From Hybos culiciformis (Eukaryota > Arthropoda > Insecta > Diptera > Hybotidae), in NCBI GenBank assembly GCA_964007475.1, contig OZ023275.1, positions 18,269,829 through 18,333,828 on the forward strand: a stretch of DNA of 64,000 bases. The letters are read 5' to 3'. A program made the translations under genes and the position numbers. Under the pieces are notes generated by a model. The model ran no database searches. It saw only the letters and a program-made list of their open reading frames with translations, and was not told the DNA's origin. Position 1 is the first letter of the stretch, and every line of letters begins with the position of its first letter. Below are positions 37,159 through 49,435 of the stretch, in pieces.

Positions 37159-38833
37159 CTAGAGATCAATTAGATAATTATTAGAGTATTCAATACCCTT
37201 AATACCTTTTGCATATGGCTTATCTGCATTAGTTGACAAAAAATAATTCCCTTTGGCGCTGAAAATATTAATAAGTATGTAGGTATATTTATGAATAGGT
37301 ACATTTTTAATTTTATATAATCACTTAAGTGGACAATTTAGTCCCATTTCTATAGGTTCCGAATGATTTTCATTTGATGCCAAAAAATTTTTTTTATATT
37401 TTCCCCGAACACTTTCTGCAAAATAATGTACCGACTTAAAGTGACTGCAAAAAACTAAAAAATTGAAAAAGCATTTAGTGTTTGTTGCCAAGAAATGTTT
37501 GTGTTGTAAATGATTAATTTTCTTATTTTTATTTATACACAATTATAATAATGATGTACCCAATAACTTACTCCGTATTGATAAAAGCGAACAACCTGGT
37601 TGTGTTAAACGTGTTCCACCATTTGGCCAAAAATCAGCAGTACCGGTAGCTAAAAAATTACCAAAACCACCAGCGTCTGTATGAATTATATCCACAAATT
37701 CGGCATCGTCTTTATTCACTGTTTGATCATATAAGTAAAACATGATAGAAGCTGGATCTAGTGCAGTAATACTAAATTGACATTATTTTTTGAAAGGTGA
37801 AAAAAAAATAGAAATTTAATTTACCGTGGCAGTATTAAAGTTCGATTTGACGATGATATTATATTTCTTCCAATTAATCCGGCAAGTTGTGCTCCAAGTG
37901 AATGTCCCATAAGGTGAAATGATTTTATATCCAAACCGTTTTTAAATAGATTTATTAGCGTTTGAGCCAAAATCGGGCCCAACTGAAAAACGAAAATTAA
38001 ATAAGTAATAAAAAAAATTAAAAAATCTACCTTCTCTTCATTTGGAACTGCACCGAAAATGTATTCTGTACGTACTGCTTCAGCCCAATCTAGGAGTAAT
38101 AAATTAACCTTTATGATTTCAGATTTTAAATAAGCCGCTCTTATTGACTTAGGGCTACCAAAAGAGAGTTCTTGACTGTCCAACCATCCGTGCAAAAAAA
38201 ATGTAGTAGGCAAGGAAGAATCAAATTTAGGATGGTTTAAAACATTTGATACGTCGTTAAATTCATATCGTTGATAGCTATTAGGTTCTAGTCTGCAATT
38301 ATAAAACATATAAATAAGACTGGTTTTATAAATCATTTTTTTATTTTTATGAACTCTTTCTGTTAATATAAATAAATAATAAATAAATTATAAAATTTTT
38401 TTTCTACTTTTCGCACATTATAAAATAATTATTTAATGTAATTAAAACATAAACAGTAATAGCGAAAAAGATTTAAAGTGAGGATAAATATAAAAATAAA
38501 CTAAAAGAGTGTGTACAAAATATATCCGAAATAGTTCTTACTAGCATTTCCCTTAGTACTAATATTATGATAAATGAATATTATGATAAAAATGTTCTGA
38601 AATACTGTGTCTGGTTTTTTATTCCTAATTCTTGTTCTCTTTCTTGAATTATTTACGTCCATAAAAAATAACTAACCCATAATAAAAAATTATTGTTGCT
38701 CCTAAATCATTGTCCTGTGCTAATGTTAAAAATCCATCTAAAATATATATTAAATGTTATTTCAGAACAACATTAGCGTTTTTTAAAATTAATTCTTACT
38801 TAAGAAAAATATTATTAAAATACTCAATTTCAT
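37159..38833 (-). CDS. secreted pancreatic-lipase-family enzyme L5
   Basis: Seven exons: 38800-38833, 38677-38737, 38031-38292, 37825-37982, 37572-37771, 37325-37454 and 37159-37258, giving 314 residues. The signal start is MKLSILIIFFL. Ser147 (MGHSLGAQ), Asp177 (LDPA) and His243 (CSHFKS) form an intact triad. It is the duplicate of L4. The last exon reads past the L4 stop position and ends NNYLIDL, adding five codons. Both duplicates keep open frames and splice sites, so both may be expressed. No PLAT domain. Confidence 0.88.
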
Positions 38834-40968
38834 TTTAAATTTAACAAAATATATTTTAAACTTTTAACACGAACATTTGATACTAAAATGAGAACTAAAA
38901 AGTTATCGGCCTATGAATTCATCTTTTATTATAAATTTAATTTTTATTAATAAATTCAGTACGAATTTTATATTCTGATTTTTAATTTAAAATTCTATTA
39001 AAAATTTTTAATATAATAATAAAAAAATATACAAATAATATGATGTCCTTAATACTTACATACTTATATATAAAAGTATTATTTAATAATCTTTTAATTT
39101 AATTTATGTACATCTTTGAGGCAAATAATTTTTCCCATAATTGATTATATAAAAATGTAAAAATCATGTAAAAATTTATTTGTTATTTATTTTGATTAAA
39201 AATTTTTTTACTTAATTCAGTAAACTAAGCTTAGAATTTAATTCGAAACTTAATCTTAGAAAATAGTTTTAATAAATTCTAAATAATTTATTCTTCTATT
39301 ATATGAATAATTCAATATTTTTAGAATTTTTACATATATTTAGAATATTTTTTTTTTTTTTTTAAACACAGTTTATTTGAAGTCAATACGCTAGAGTTTT
39401 CGATACATGTACGGTACATAGTGAAAGTAGAAGTTTGAGACATTCGTTTTCTATAGAGAAAAAGTTTTAGTTCTAACATTTTAAATTATCATTTAAGCAC
39501 AAAAGTTGCAATATTAAAATAATATTTTTTATTTAATATTTTTAATTAACATAAAAATTTATTTTTTTGCACTAAAATTCCAAAGCTATAATAAGTTTAC
39601 AATTATAATAAAATTATAACAAAATTTTCTATAAAAAATTAATTTTTTCTGGCAATTTAATGAGAGATTCATAGATTTTTTTTTTTTTTATTTTACGTTA
39701 ATTTTAAACTTTTTTATTTTCTTTATGCTCTGGTTCGCACCTTGGTCTTTAGCATTTCAAAAAAAAAAAAAGAGCGATATGTTTTAACTTTTAATGTCTG
39801 TTTTTATGTCTTTTAACTCAAGGACCATGGACTTGGCACTTGTACAATAAAATTAAATTTTCAAATATTAAAAACAAATTCTTGTATAAAGTTTAATTAT
39901 AATTTATTAATAATTTTTATAACAATTTATTTAATTTATAACATGTTTTTGTTTGTGCAAAATTTAGAAAAAAATAATAGTTTGTTTTCGAATAAAATAT
40001 TTGAGCGTCATACAGTTTTTTCAATACGTAAGAACTTGATAATTACAAGTAATAAATATATAGATTTAAAAAATTATTTATTATACACATAATAAAACAT
40101 ATGATTCAATAACTTTATTCTTTTTTTCAACACAAAAAGGTGGCAAATTAATGTTATTTTTTAATTTTTTATCTCATTTTTTATCGTCTGTCCGTTTGTT
40201 TCCTCAATCTTGATGAAAATTAATTAATGGATTTTGGGGGAAAGATGATCTGAAAATGGATTTACATGTTGAAAATTTCCTCCGTTTGTTGCTAAGGATG
40301 GTAAAGCTGATTTGGAAGAAAATCTCTATATATGAAAAGAGTGCAATTGAGGAAAAACATAAATAAAAATTAGTGTACAGTTTTTTGCATCTATTGAAAA
40401 GGAATCCCATATTTTATTTATGAGTTTAAAGTATTTACGTTAGAGAATAAAGTTTTTGACTGAAATATTTGATTTAATGTACTAGAATTTGAAGAAAAAT
40501 CATCTTCTAACAGGACGAAGTTTTTCTGATGTATTTAACACTATAATTTGGCTAAGAAATAAAAAATTTTGGGCAAAAATATTCGTGGTTCGCACAAAGT
40601 AGCAAAACATTAATAGGTTCCTATATTTTTATTTTTATTTATTTATAAAAACAATAAATGCATGAGATATTTTTTAAAAAATTATTTTTTATTAAAAAAA
40701 TTTTCTGTTTCTTAAAAATACTTAAATAATTGTGGCTTTATATTTGGTTTTCACTAAATTATGTTTTCTAAGCTTAATAATTTGCATATTTATATATAAT
40801 AATATGTAATCATAATGAATTTATAAAAATGATCAGCTTTTTCACAAATGATTATGTCGTTTTTTTTGTTTGCTTATTATAAGCTAATACAATTTAACTT
40901 CGAATTTCTAGCTTAATACTATATAATGAATTATATTTAACTTAAAACTTTGTTGGATAATTAATTGT

Positions 40969-43064
40969 TTATTTTACTGGAGGCAGGTAACCGGGTTCAA
41001 GACTACCCGCGGCTGCTTGCTCTTGGACAATATTTATATCATCATCATGACCACTGCTAGAATGGCTAAAACTAGATGCATGACCCTCATGTTCTTGCTC
41101 ATGAATAACATTAATAACTTGTTCTGGTCCTGCGTGAGAAATGCCACCACCAAAACCATGATGTCCACCATATCCGCCGCCATGGCCTTTGGATTCAGAA
41201 TGAATAACTTTAATTACTTTTTCACCTCCACCGTGACCGTGTCCTCCGCCAAAGCTTCCATGTCCTCCACCAAAGCCTCCACTTCCACCACCAAATCCTC
41301 CATGTCCTCCACTAAAGCCTCCGTGACCTTGTCCCTCATGATGCACTACTTTAATTACTTTTTCAAAGCCTCCACTACCGTGATGTGCCTGACCAAATCC
41401 TCCTCCTCCGCCAAAATTACCACCGAATCCGCCGCCTTCTTGGTGAACAACTTTAATCACTTTTTCAGCACCACCGTGATGACCACCAGAAAATCCTCCG
41501 CCTCCACCACCAGCTACAAATCCACCACCTCCTGCTCCGAACCCAGCACCACCTCCTTCGTGAATAACTTTTATTACCTGAGGTCCTCCACCAAATCCAC
41601 CTCCACCACCAGCAGCAAATCCACCACCAGCAGCAAATCCACCACCTCCCCCACCTCCACCACCAGCTGCAAAGCCACCGGCGCCTTCATGAATAACTTT
41701 GATAACTTGAGGACCACCAATCGAACCTCCAATACCACCGCCTACACTTCCGCCAGCAAAACTTCCTCCAGATGCAAAACCGCCTCCTCCCTCATGAATT
41801 ACTTTTACTATTTGAGGTCCAGGTCCCCCAATGCCAATTCCAGCCCCACCTCCAATTGCACCTACTGTGCCACCTATGCTTCCAACTCCACCACCAATTG
41901 CACCTCCTTCATGAATTACTTTAACAATTTGTGGCCCATGTCCGATTCCACCAGCAGCACCACCAAATCCACCACCTGCACCACCAAAACCTCCATCTTC
42001 ATGTATAACTTTAACAATCTGAGGACCAGGACCGTGGCCATGACCGCCTCCACCATGTCCGCCACCATGCCCTCCAACAAAACCACCAGATCCACCCGAA
42101 AATCCTCCGTGTCCTCCACCATGTCCTCCACCATGTCCTCCACCATGTCCTCCACCAAATCCTCCACCACCAAATCCTCCACCACCACCATTTATTAATG
42201 TCACCCTGGCTTTAATAAGTTGTGGCGGTGGACTTTGTTGGCCTCCACCAAATAAACCACCTCCAAAGAATGTTGCATTTGAAATTGCCACAAAACTTAA
42301 TAAGCAAATAAAGATCTGAAAAAGAAAAATAATAATTAAAATAAAAAATTAATATATGTTTGATGCTGAGATTTTCAAAACATTTTCGACTCAGGATTTT
42401 AAAATAAAATATTTTATGGAATTTTTAATATTCCTAATCCCTAAGAAATCTTCTTCAATTAAGAGCCCAAGAACAATTACAAGAAGTAGTACAGAGTTTA
42501 GTTTTTTTCAACTATTCGATACTGATATTGACTGGTATTCAGAAAAAATTATAAAACAAAATTTCATTAAATTTATTAATTATGAAAATTAGTCTTATAT
42601 CTCAAAGATTTCGTTTTCACTGCTCACATTTCATCACGTCTATTTTTTTTTTTCTAATGTTAATTAAAAGTGTTCAAAGTGTATTTTTTCAAAGTGTATT
42701 TTTTCCGTTCCAGAAATTTGACAACACTACTTGTAAATTGTGTTTGAGTAAATCTAGAGCAAAACTATAATTCATATCTCAAGTGCATTACATAGATCTA
42801 TCAAATTTAATCAATCCTTATTATAATTATATAAAACTTTTTAATTTATTTTGTTAGCTTATGATTTGGTATATTTTTTTAAATCAGAGCTTTTTTTAAG
42901 GTTCCAAAACATAAACAAACATTTATTTAGTCCAATTATTTGTTTTTTTTTAACTTTTGTTATTTATAAATTTAATCCTTTTTTTTTTCATTATTATTAT
43001 TACATATTATATATTTAAAATTTTTTTTTTTTTATTTTTCATATATTTCTTTTTTTACCTTCAT
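40969..43064 (-). CDS. glycine-rich secreted repeat protein G1 (matrix or cuticle type)
   Basis: The first exon is just ATGAAG (43059-43064), followed by a 741-bp intron and a single large exon (40969-42315), giving 450 residues. Residues 1-16 form a signal peptide (MKIFICLLSFVAISNA). The mature protein is Gly/His-rich, with nine copies of a motif of the form P/E-x-V/I-I/V-K-V-I/V-H separated by glycine-rich spacers, and a C terminus GYLPPVK. Such composition suits an extracellular structural protein such as cuticle, eggshell or silk-like matrix; no enzymatic domain is visible. The tissue is unknown. The 3' end was copied by the segmental duplication and survives as a pseudogene at 33615-33816. 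The stop overlaps an AATAAA. Confidence 0.82.
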
Positions 43065-43108
43065 TATATCGATATAACACTTAATTATTTGAATAAATCG
43101 AATTATAA

Positions 43109-43145
43109 ACTGATGTTGAGCTCAGGTTAACAATTTGTTTTTATA
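43109..43145 (-). promoter_or_regulatory. TATA box and initiator of G1
   Basis: On the minus strand TATAAAA (43139-43145) lies 34 bases, first T to +1, before a perfect arthropod initiator TCAGT (43109-43113). Transcription from 43111 would give a 5' UTR of about 47 nt before the ATGAAG exon. The spacing fits a focused RNA polymerase II promoter. Confidence 0.7.
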
Positions 43146-45186
43146 GTCAAAAAATATGATATGCAATTTTTGGACTAAAAATTCATTATTAAAAAAAAAA
43201 ATAATAATACAAAAAATAATCATAAAAATAAATTTACAATTTATGCAAAAAACAAATTTTTTAAAGAAAGTTTTCAAAAATATTTAGTTCGTCGAACAAA
43301 AAAATTAAAATAAATCAATTTGGAAAACATATGAAATTTTTTGAATTCATTAATTTGTTTCATCAAAAACAAAAAATTATAATATTATTATAAAACATAT
43401 CTAATAGCGTAACAATGATTAAAAAAAAATATGCGAGAGACAAAAAAAACCCATCATAAAATGATTAAAAAAATATTATGTATTACGTAAAAGAATAAAA
43501 TGTTGCCTCTAACGTTATTAGAAAAAAAAAAAAAAAAATTGCCAAAAAAAAAAAACAACTGCCAAATAGTTGTTTTGGTCAAAACATACATTTTTGTTGA
43601 AAGATAGACAATCATAAAAATCTGTATAATATTATGAAACCGTCAAATTTTCTTGTTACAAACACCATAATTTCAATTTAAATCAAGATAACTTAATTTG
43701 AATATTTATTTTCGAATTTTAATGTTTAAGCCACTTCTGGTTTGAAATTCTATTCTACAGTGGATATTAAATAAATTTTTAATGTAACAAAGTACATTAC
43801 TAACAATTATTTTATTGTTTAAAACTTTAAAAATTCGAAAGATTAACACAAATGAATAATTATTTTATATTAATTGAAACTAAAATTTAGTAATTTAAGA
43901 ATGTAGCAATCATATTGTTACCTTCACAAAGAACTGAGTACAATTCAAAAATGTATTTGTTACAAATTAATATTATTTCTATAATATATAATAAAATAAA
44001 TTAAAAATGTATCAAAAGATAGCATCCTCATTTTTTACTATATTATATCGATAGTGAAAGTGTTTATGAACTTTTTTGATAACAAAAAAATTCAAATTTA
44101 AAATATATTGTTTTGGATCAAATTTTTTTATTTCCCATAATCAAAAGAAATTCTGAATCTTTGAAGTGGGAAATCTTGTTAAAAAAAATATTTTCAGTTA
44201 AATAAAAAAATCTGTTAAAAATATGTGATTGATGATAGAAAATAAAATAAAGACAGACACATATCTTGGGCTATATAAAATTTCTAACATAATTAAATAA
44301 AACTCTTAAATATTTCACTTTTGAAAGAGAAATAAAGCTTAATTCGGCGTTTTTTCATATTATAAATATCAAAACACATCAAGTGGAGATTTGACATGTT
44401 CTATATAAATAACTTTTCTTATCTAGAATCTTATAATATTTATATAAGAAAACTAATTTGATACTTATTATCACACTCCAAAACTTATTATATTTTAATA
44501 TTTTTATACTCTAGTTTTTATAAAAACTATAGCATTATAAATTTTGCACCTAAACTAAAGCAGAAGCTTGAAATTGTTTCAAACCTACAAACAATTTAAT
44601 AACCATAAGAGGTATTTTGAAAAATAATAATAATAGTAAATTGGCATGTGAAATAGGTACAATTTCATTATGATATTATTTTGTTACGTCTTTTATAATA
44701 AAAAAAAAAACAACTTTTTAACCAAAACGGAAACTGATTTTGTTTGAACTAATTTTCTTTATATCTCACAAAGGAATATTACCTAAATTCTATCTGATCT
44801 TGACCTTGAATTTTTCATTTTAAAGAAAAAATACAATGACAATTTCCCTTAAAAACATTTTTGATTAATAAGTGTGGCAAAATGACATTCTTGATATATA
44901 ATCCAACATAGTTTTCATCCATTTTTTTTTAATTTTTATTATAATCCAGTAATAATTTTTTGATTGGATTATTAATTTTAATTTCTAATTTGTTAACAAA
45001 ACTTATGCTAAATTACATTTTTAAGCTAGTGTACATAATTATAAAAATCACTTGATAAAAGGAACTCAAACAACTTTTATTCTAAGTACGCTTTTTACAT
45101 TAGACTCCTCTCGTTTTTTGGTTCTTTATTGATTATAACGCTTTATTTTTCAGATTGTCTAGTGGTAGTTGCTTGGCGTGGCGTGA

Positions 45187-45390
45187 AAAAATAGTAGATT
45201 ATTGTATATGTAAACTAAATTTGTTATTAATTAAGAGTTCTGTATACACAAAAATACATTGACACGAGTCCGAAAGTCGAGACCGAAAGTCGAGTGATAT
45301 AAATTGACAAGTGTCAATGTATTTTTGTGTAAATACAGAACGAGTTGTATAACAAATTTTGTTTACATATCCAATATACTGTTTTAATGC
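45187..45390. mobile_element. foldback MITE
   Basis: The arms of about 75-80 bp are inverse: TATATGTAAAC to TACACAAAAATACATTGACA on the left, mirrored on the right as TGTCAATGTATTTTTGTG to GTTTACATA. The centre repeats GTCGAGACCGAAAGTCGAG. No target duplication could be fixed. Confidence 0.6.
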
Positions 45391-45528
45391 GTGGGGGAGA
45401 GGTAGTTGCAAAGAGAGAATATTTTTTCTTCTCATTTCTTCTCTTTTTTTTTTTTTGTGTTTGGCTGTATTGAAATATTGTGAGAGATATTACGTTTGTT
45501 TAGGTATTACGTAATATTCAAAACGAAA

Positions 45529-45603
45529 CATCTAAATGATTTCATTATTTACGCTGATGCATCTAAATTTTTTCATTATTTACGCAGATGCATCTAAATG
45601 ATT
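45529..45603. repeat. 31-bp tandem repeat, 2.4 copies
   Basis: Unit CATCTAAATGATTTCATTATT plus TACGCTGATG, at 45529, 45560 and (partial) 45591, with a few differences. Confidence 0.8.
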
Positions 45604-47893
45604 GCATGTGTATTGACACATATAATACTCCATTTAGTGATCTAAATTCTATAGCACTAAATACAACATAAAGATCTCCAACGCATTAAAATGTTTAATC
45701 TAAAATTGATTAAAAAAAAAATTTTCTATAGGTAAACGAAATTTTTTTTAAGTAGTTAAGAAAGCTTAATCGACTTTCTTCGTACTAATTGGAGAACATA
45801 AAATCGACAACATTAGCAATATTAGGAATTATGAATCTCTAAAATTATAAGAAAAAAGAAAATTTGGTAAACATTTTAAATATCTTCTTGAGGTAATTAT
45901 AATTAAAATGATACCTACTCGAAGACAAGATTTTTGGCAGAATAAAAAAAAAGATTAAAAAGCTTGGGCCAAATTTTATAACTATTTCTTTCGAAAGACA
46001 TTTTTTAACAGACATGCTTTTATTTGCTCCTTAAAATAACTATGTATTAACTAACCCCTGAGTAGAAAAAAGAAATTGTAAAAAGAAAAACATATAACGT
46101 TTTTCTTAAATAAATACATATCAATTAAAAAATGTAAAATCACAATATCAAATAATCAAGAATTGTGTGAAAATTAAAATTCAATATCTATTATTGTATG
46201 TATTCATGATGCATGTATGATATATTAATAAACTAAAACATTGATTTTTTGTTTCTCGAAATAAAACCAGTAGAAAAAGAATAAATTTAGGCGCAAATTA
46301 AAAAAAATTAAACGTAAAGTAATATTAGTTATATATGAAAGATAAAAAAACAAATCTATAATGTTACAAATAAAAATTGGACGAAAGCCTTTTCTATTTT
46401 TTTAGTTATGCGCATATTTATTTAAAAATCTATGAATAAAAATGTTTATTAGTAACAAAATGACATTGTACTGTCGATGAAGAATATTCAAAATCATATT
46501 CAGGTATTTTGATTTAATTAAAACAATGTTTAAATGACAGTAAATAGAAAATTAAGGACAGGTTTCAGTGAAAAAATTATTAACTAATTCGGTATTAAAA
46601 AAAAACAGTAGTAAAAATAATCACAAATATATATAATACTATGCAAACATTTAAAAATAATAATTTTTAAAATTTATTCTTATAGAAATTTGATATAAAT
46701 TTACATATTTATGACTATGTCAAAATCAAAACATAATAATTTGAATAATCAAAAATAGCTTAATCAAAACAAATAGTAAAATAATTTTTATCAAGATTTA
46801 TATATTTAGATATAGGTTCGGAAATACGCATACACAATCAATTTTGATCAAGCAAGTTTCTTACTCCGCTTCGGTTATGCTCAACATAATAGAAAATTGA
46901 ACGAAATAAACGATATACTGATCATTTTTATTTATTTTTTTTTTAAATTATAATAAATAAAATATTTCAAAATTTTCATTGTTTTTTCTAAATATATCGA
47001 TTATGGATTTGATTCGCAAATTAGATATTATTTATCAGATTTGCAATATACCAAAATTTTACTTAATAATAATAAATTAGTAAAAATGGTATCCCTCAAA
47101 TTATCAAATTATTTCCGTTTTGATAGGTATTCACTTCGTTAGAATTATTTTCTCAAGATAGGAAAAACAATAAATTTGAATTTGGATCCTGATGTTTGTA
47201 GTCCATATTATTATTATTTTAAAGTGGTATTAAGTGCAAAGTGAACTGTTTGAATACATAATTAAAATAACTTTTACTGTTTGATTTCTATATAGGTATA
47301 TAAACTTTTATGAATGTTTCTTTTTCAACGTAATTTTTATGTAAACAAGATCAAAAAATGGTAACAGAGATCCAGAAGTTTTATTTATTGTGCTGATTTA
47401 TAACGAAAGTGTTATTAATGTTTAAAATTTATATTTCAATTCGTTTATACACTCGTTTCTATTTTAAGCATTTCTGCAACTGTTTAATTAATTTAGCGGC
47501 ACTTATTTTATCATTTTAATTATATAAATATTTCAGTTATTCCCTTTTAAAAGGTATGATAAAAAGTTTACACTTTTTTAAAATGTTTATAAAATTAAAT
47601 ATGAAATTATAAAAATCAAGTTTGTGTCTTAAGTCTTTTGTTTAATTTATTTTGGATTATTTAAATCAATATAATACTACTGCTAGAATTTAATCTCTGT
47701 TTTTTTTTTAAGTGAAGACGTGTTTAACGTGCTTCTTCTTAAAGGAACATGTTAATCAAAGAGAAAATTCTAAAAGTGACTTCATTAACCCCCTTTTACT
47801 GTGTTAATTTGTTCAAAAAACCAAGGTTGAAAATATATTTTAATAATTCATAATTTTATTTTGCTCCGGAAGTTCGTTTTCATTTAAAATTAG

Positions 47894-47930
47894 TATAAAT
47901 AGAAATATTCTATAAAGTTTGAAAATTAGT
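47894..47930 (+). promoter_or_regulatory. TATA box and initiator of G2
   Basis: TATAAATAG (47894-47902) stands about 32 bases before an initiator-like TTAGT (47926-47930). The predicted 5' UTR of about 40 nt leads directly to the ATGAAG first exon of G2, mirroring the G1 promoter. Confidence 0.65.
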
Positions 47931-47967
47931 CTTAATAGATCGGTTGTGGTTAAAAATTAAATTTGAA

Positions 47968-49364
47968 ATGAAGGTAAACATTAAAAACAAGAATTAAAAA
48001 ATTATATAACCTATCTATAAAACATTAAATTTTATCAAAACTATATTGCATAATGTGAAAAGAAAAAAAAAATAAATAGAAAAAATATTAAAGAAAAACA
48101 AAACTATTTTAAAATTTATTAAATTCTTATCTTTTAAATGATGTAAAAATTTTAATGGAATTGTGATTTTTTAATTAATTCATGATCAAATTATATATAT
48201 TAAGAAAAAAATATTGATGTTCATATTTGGATATAGTTTTTGCTAATCATTTAACATTTGACAGATGAATAAATATGAAAGTTTTTTCTTTCCTAGTTTG
48301 GTGATTAAAAATTCGTTATGATGTGGTTCATAAATTTTTTGTTTTGTTTTAACATTTATTACATAAAATGATGCACTTTAAGTCTACTCGAGTATTTTCA
48401 CAAAATTTAGTGAAGCGTTATCAAAGATTTAAGTAAATATAAGTTACTGATTTGGTAGTTGTGATTTTAATTTACGTTTAGTTCATGTAAAATTGTAGCG
48501 GGTACAAATCTGTTCGAGTATTAACTAAATTGACAAAAAATTGAAAAAAATTACAGCTAAGTAATGAATTCTAGAAAATGTAAAATCATCATAAAGTTTT
48601 TTAGTGATAGTGGTTTCAACTATAAATTTAATACGGATCGAACGCGTCAAAAATAACTTAGTATTTAAATTAATCGTTATAAAAATAAAAATTATATTTT
48701 TGAACAGGTTTTATCAGTCTTGCTTTGTTTCCAAACATATGCCATTGTTGTGAATGCTGGATTTTTAGGCGGTGGTGGTGGGAACGGACACGCAACTGGA
48801 GGAGGTTTCGGCCATGATATTGAAGAAGGTGGCGATTATGCCCATGAACAGAGTCATGGAATTGGTCAAGATGGTGGTTATGGTGGTGGTGGCTTAGGAG
48901 GTGAAACTTTAGCAGTTATTGCGGCTGTAACAGGTAGTTCTTATGGCAATGGAATCGCACACGGACACGAAGGAGGAATTGGTTATGAACAGGGAGGAGG
49001 AGGAGGACATGGAGGACATGGAGGTGAAATTGGGCACGGAGGTGGAATAGATCACGGGTATAGCGGTCTAGATGCTGCAACTCTTGCAGCGATTGCAGTT
49101 TCTTCTTCTGGCTCGTATGGTGGAGGTGTAGGTGGAGGTGGAGATGGAGGTGGAGGTGGTAATTTTGCTCAAGGACATGGACACGATGGTGGTCACAGAT
49201 TTGGTCATGGTGGCCTGGATGATGATGAATTGGCTGCAATTGTTGTTTCATCAGGTTCCTATTCTTCTGGTGTCAGTCATGGTTTCGACGGTGGTCACCA
49301 AGGTGGACATGTTGGAAATATTGGAGGAGGTCATGGTGGAAGAGGTTATCTTCCTAGACTGTAG
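47968..49364 (+). CDS. glycine-rich secreted repeat protein G2
   Basis: Exon 1 is ATGAAG (47968-47973) with donor GTAAAC; intron 1 is 734 bp; exon 2 is 48708-49364, giving 220 residues. The signal peptide (MKVLSVLLCFQTYAIVVNA) is followed by Gly/His-rich sequence. Three modules each combine a GL-x4-LA-x-I-x-V core with Ser-Ser-Gly-Ser-Tyr (around residues 65, 125 and 175) between (G/H)-rich linkers, so short Ala/Val-rich hydrophobic patches alternate with glycine loops. The end is RGYLPRL. Unlike G1 and G4 it lacks the VIKVIH motif. It is probably an extracellular matrix or cuticle component. The shared first-exon design and neighbouring position tie it to G1 and G3. Confidence 0.8.
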
Positions 49365-49429
49365 ATAAAATTTTATTATTATCTATTATATTTATTTATT
49401 TGTAAATTAAGTATTAAGCGTATTTTTTT

Positions 49430-49435
49430 AATAAA
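49430..49435 (+). terminator. poly(A) signal of G2
   Basis: AATAAA about 65 nt after the G2 stop codon. Confidence 0.5.

Larger units (their letters stand above)
33814..41313. repeat. tandem segmental duplication, copy 2
   Basis: About 7.5 kb, directly repeated relative to 24832-33816 and containing L5. Insertions private to this copy are at about 34680-35525 and 35647-36141, plus about 80 bp near 36440-36530. The right boundary lies inside intact gene G1. The join at 33814-33816 shows a few bases of microhomology (ACT). Confidence 0.88.
43146..47893. other. 4.7-kb divergent intergenic region between G1 and G2
   Basis: No gene seen. It holds one foldback (45187-45390) and a short tandem repeat (45529-45603). 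The rest is A+T-rich. As the space between two divergent matrix-protein genes it may contain shared enhancers, but I cannot point to a motif. Confidence 0.5.

Noticed and set aside
41017..42198. Long plus-strand frame of 393 codons rich in Ser, Thr and Met
   Set aside because: It is the antisense of the glycine-rich repeats of G1; Gly codons read backwards give Thr, Ser and Pro codons. There is no start context or domain.
43146..47893. CRISPR-like or satellite array
   Set aside because: Only a 2.4-copy 31-bp repeat is present, and this is eukaryotic DNA.
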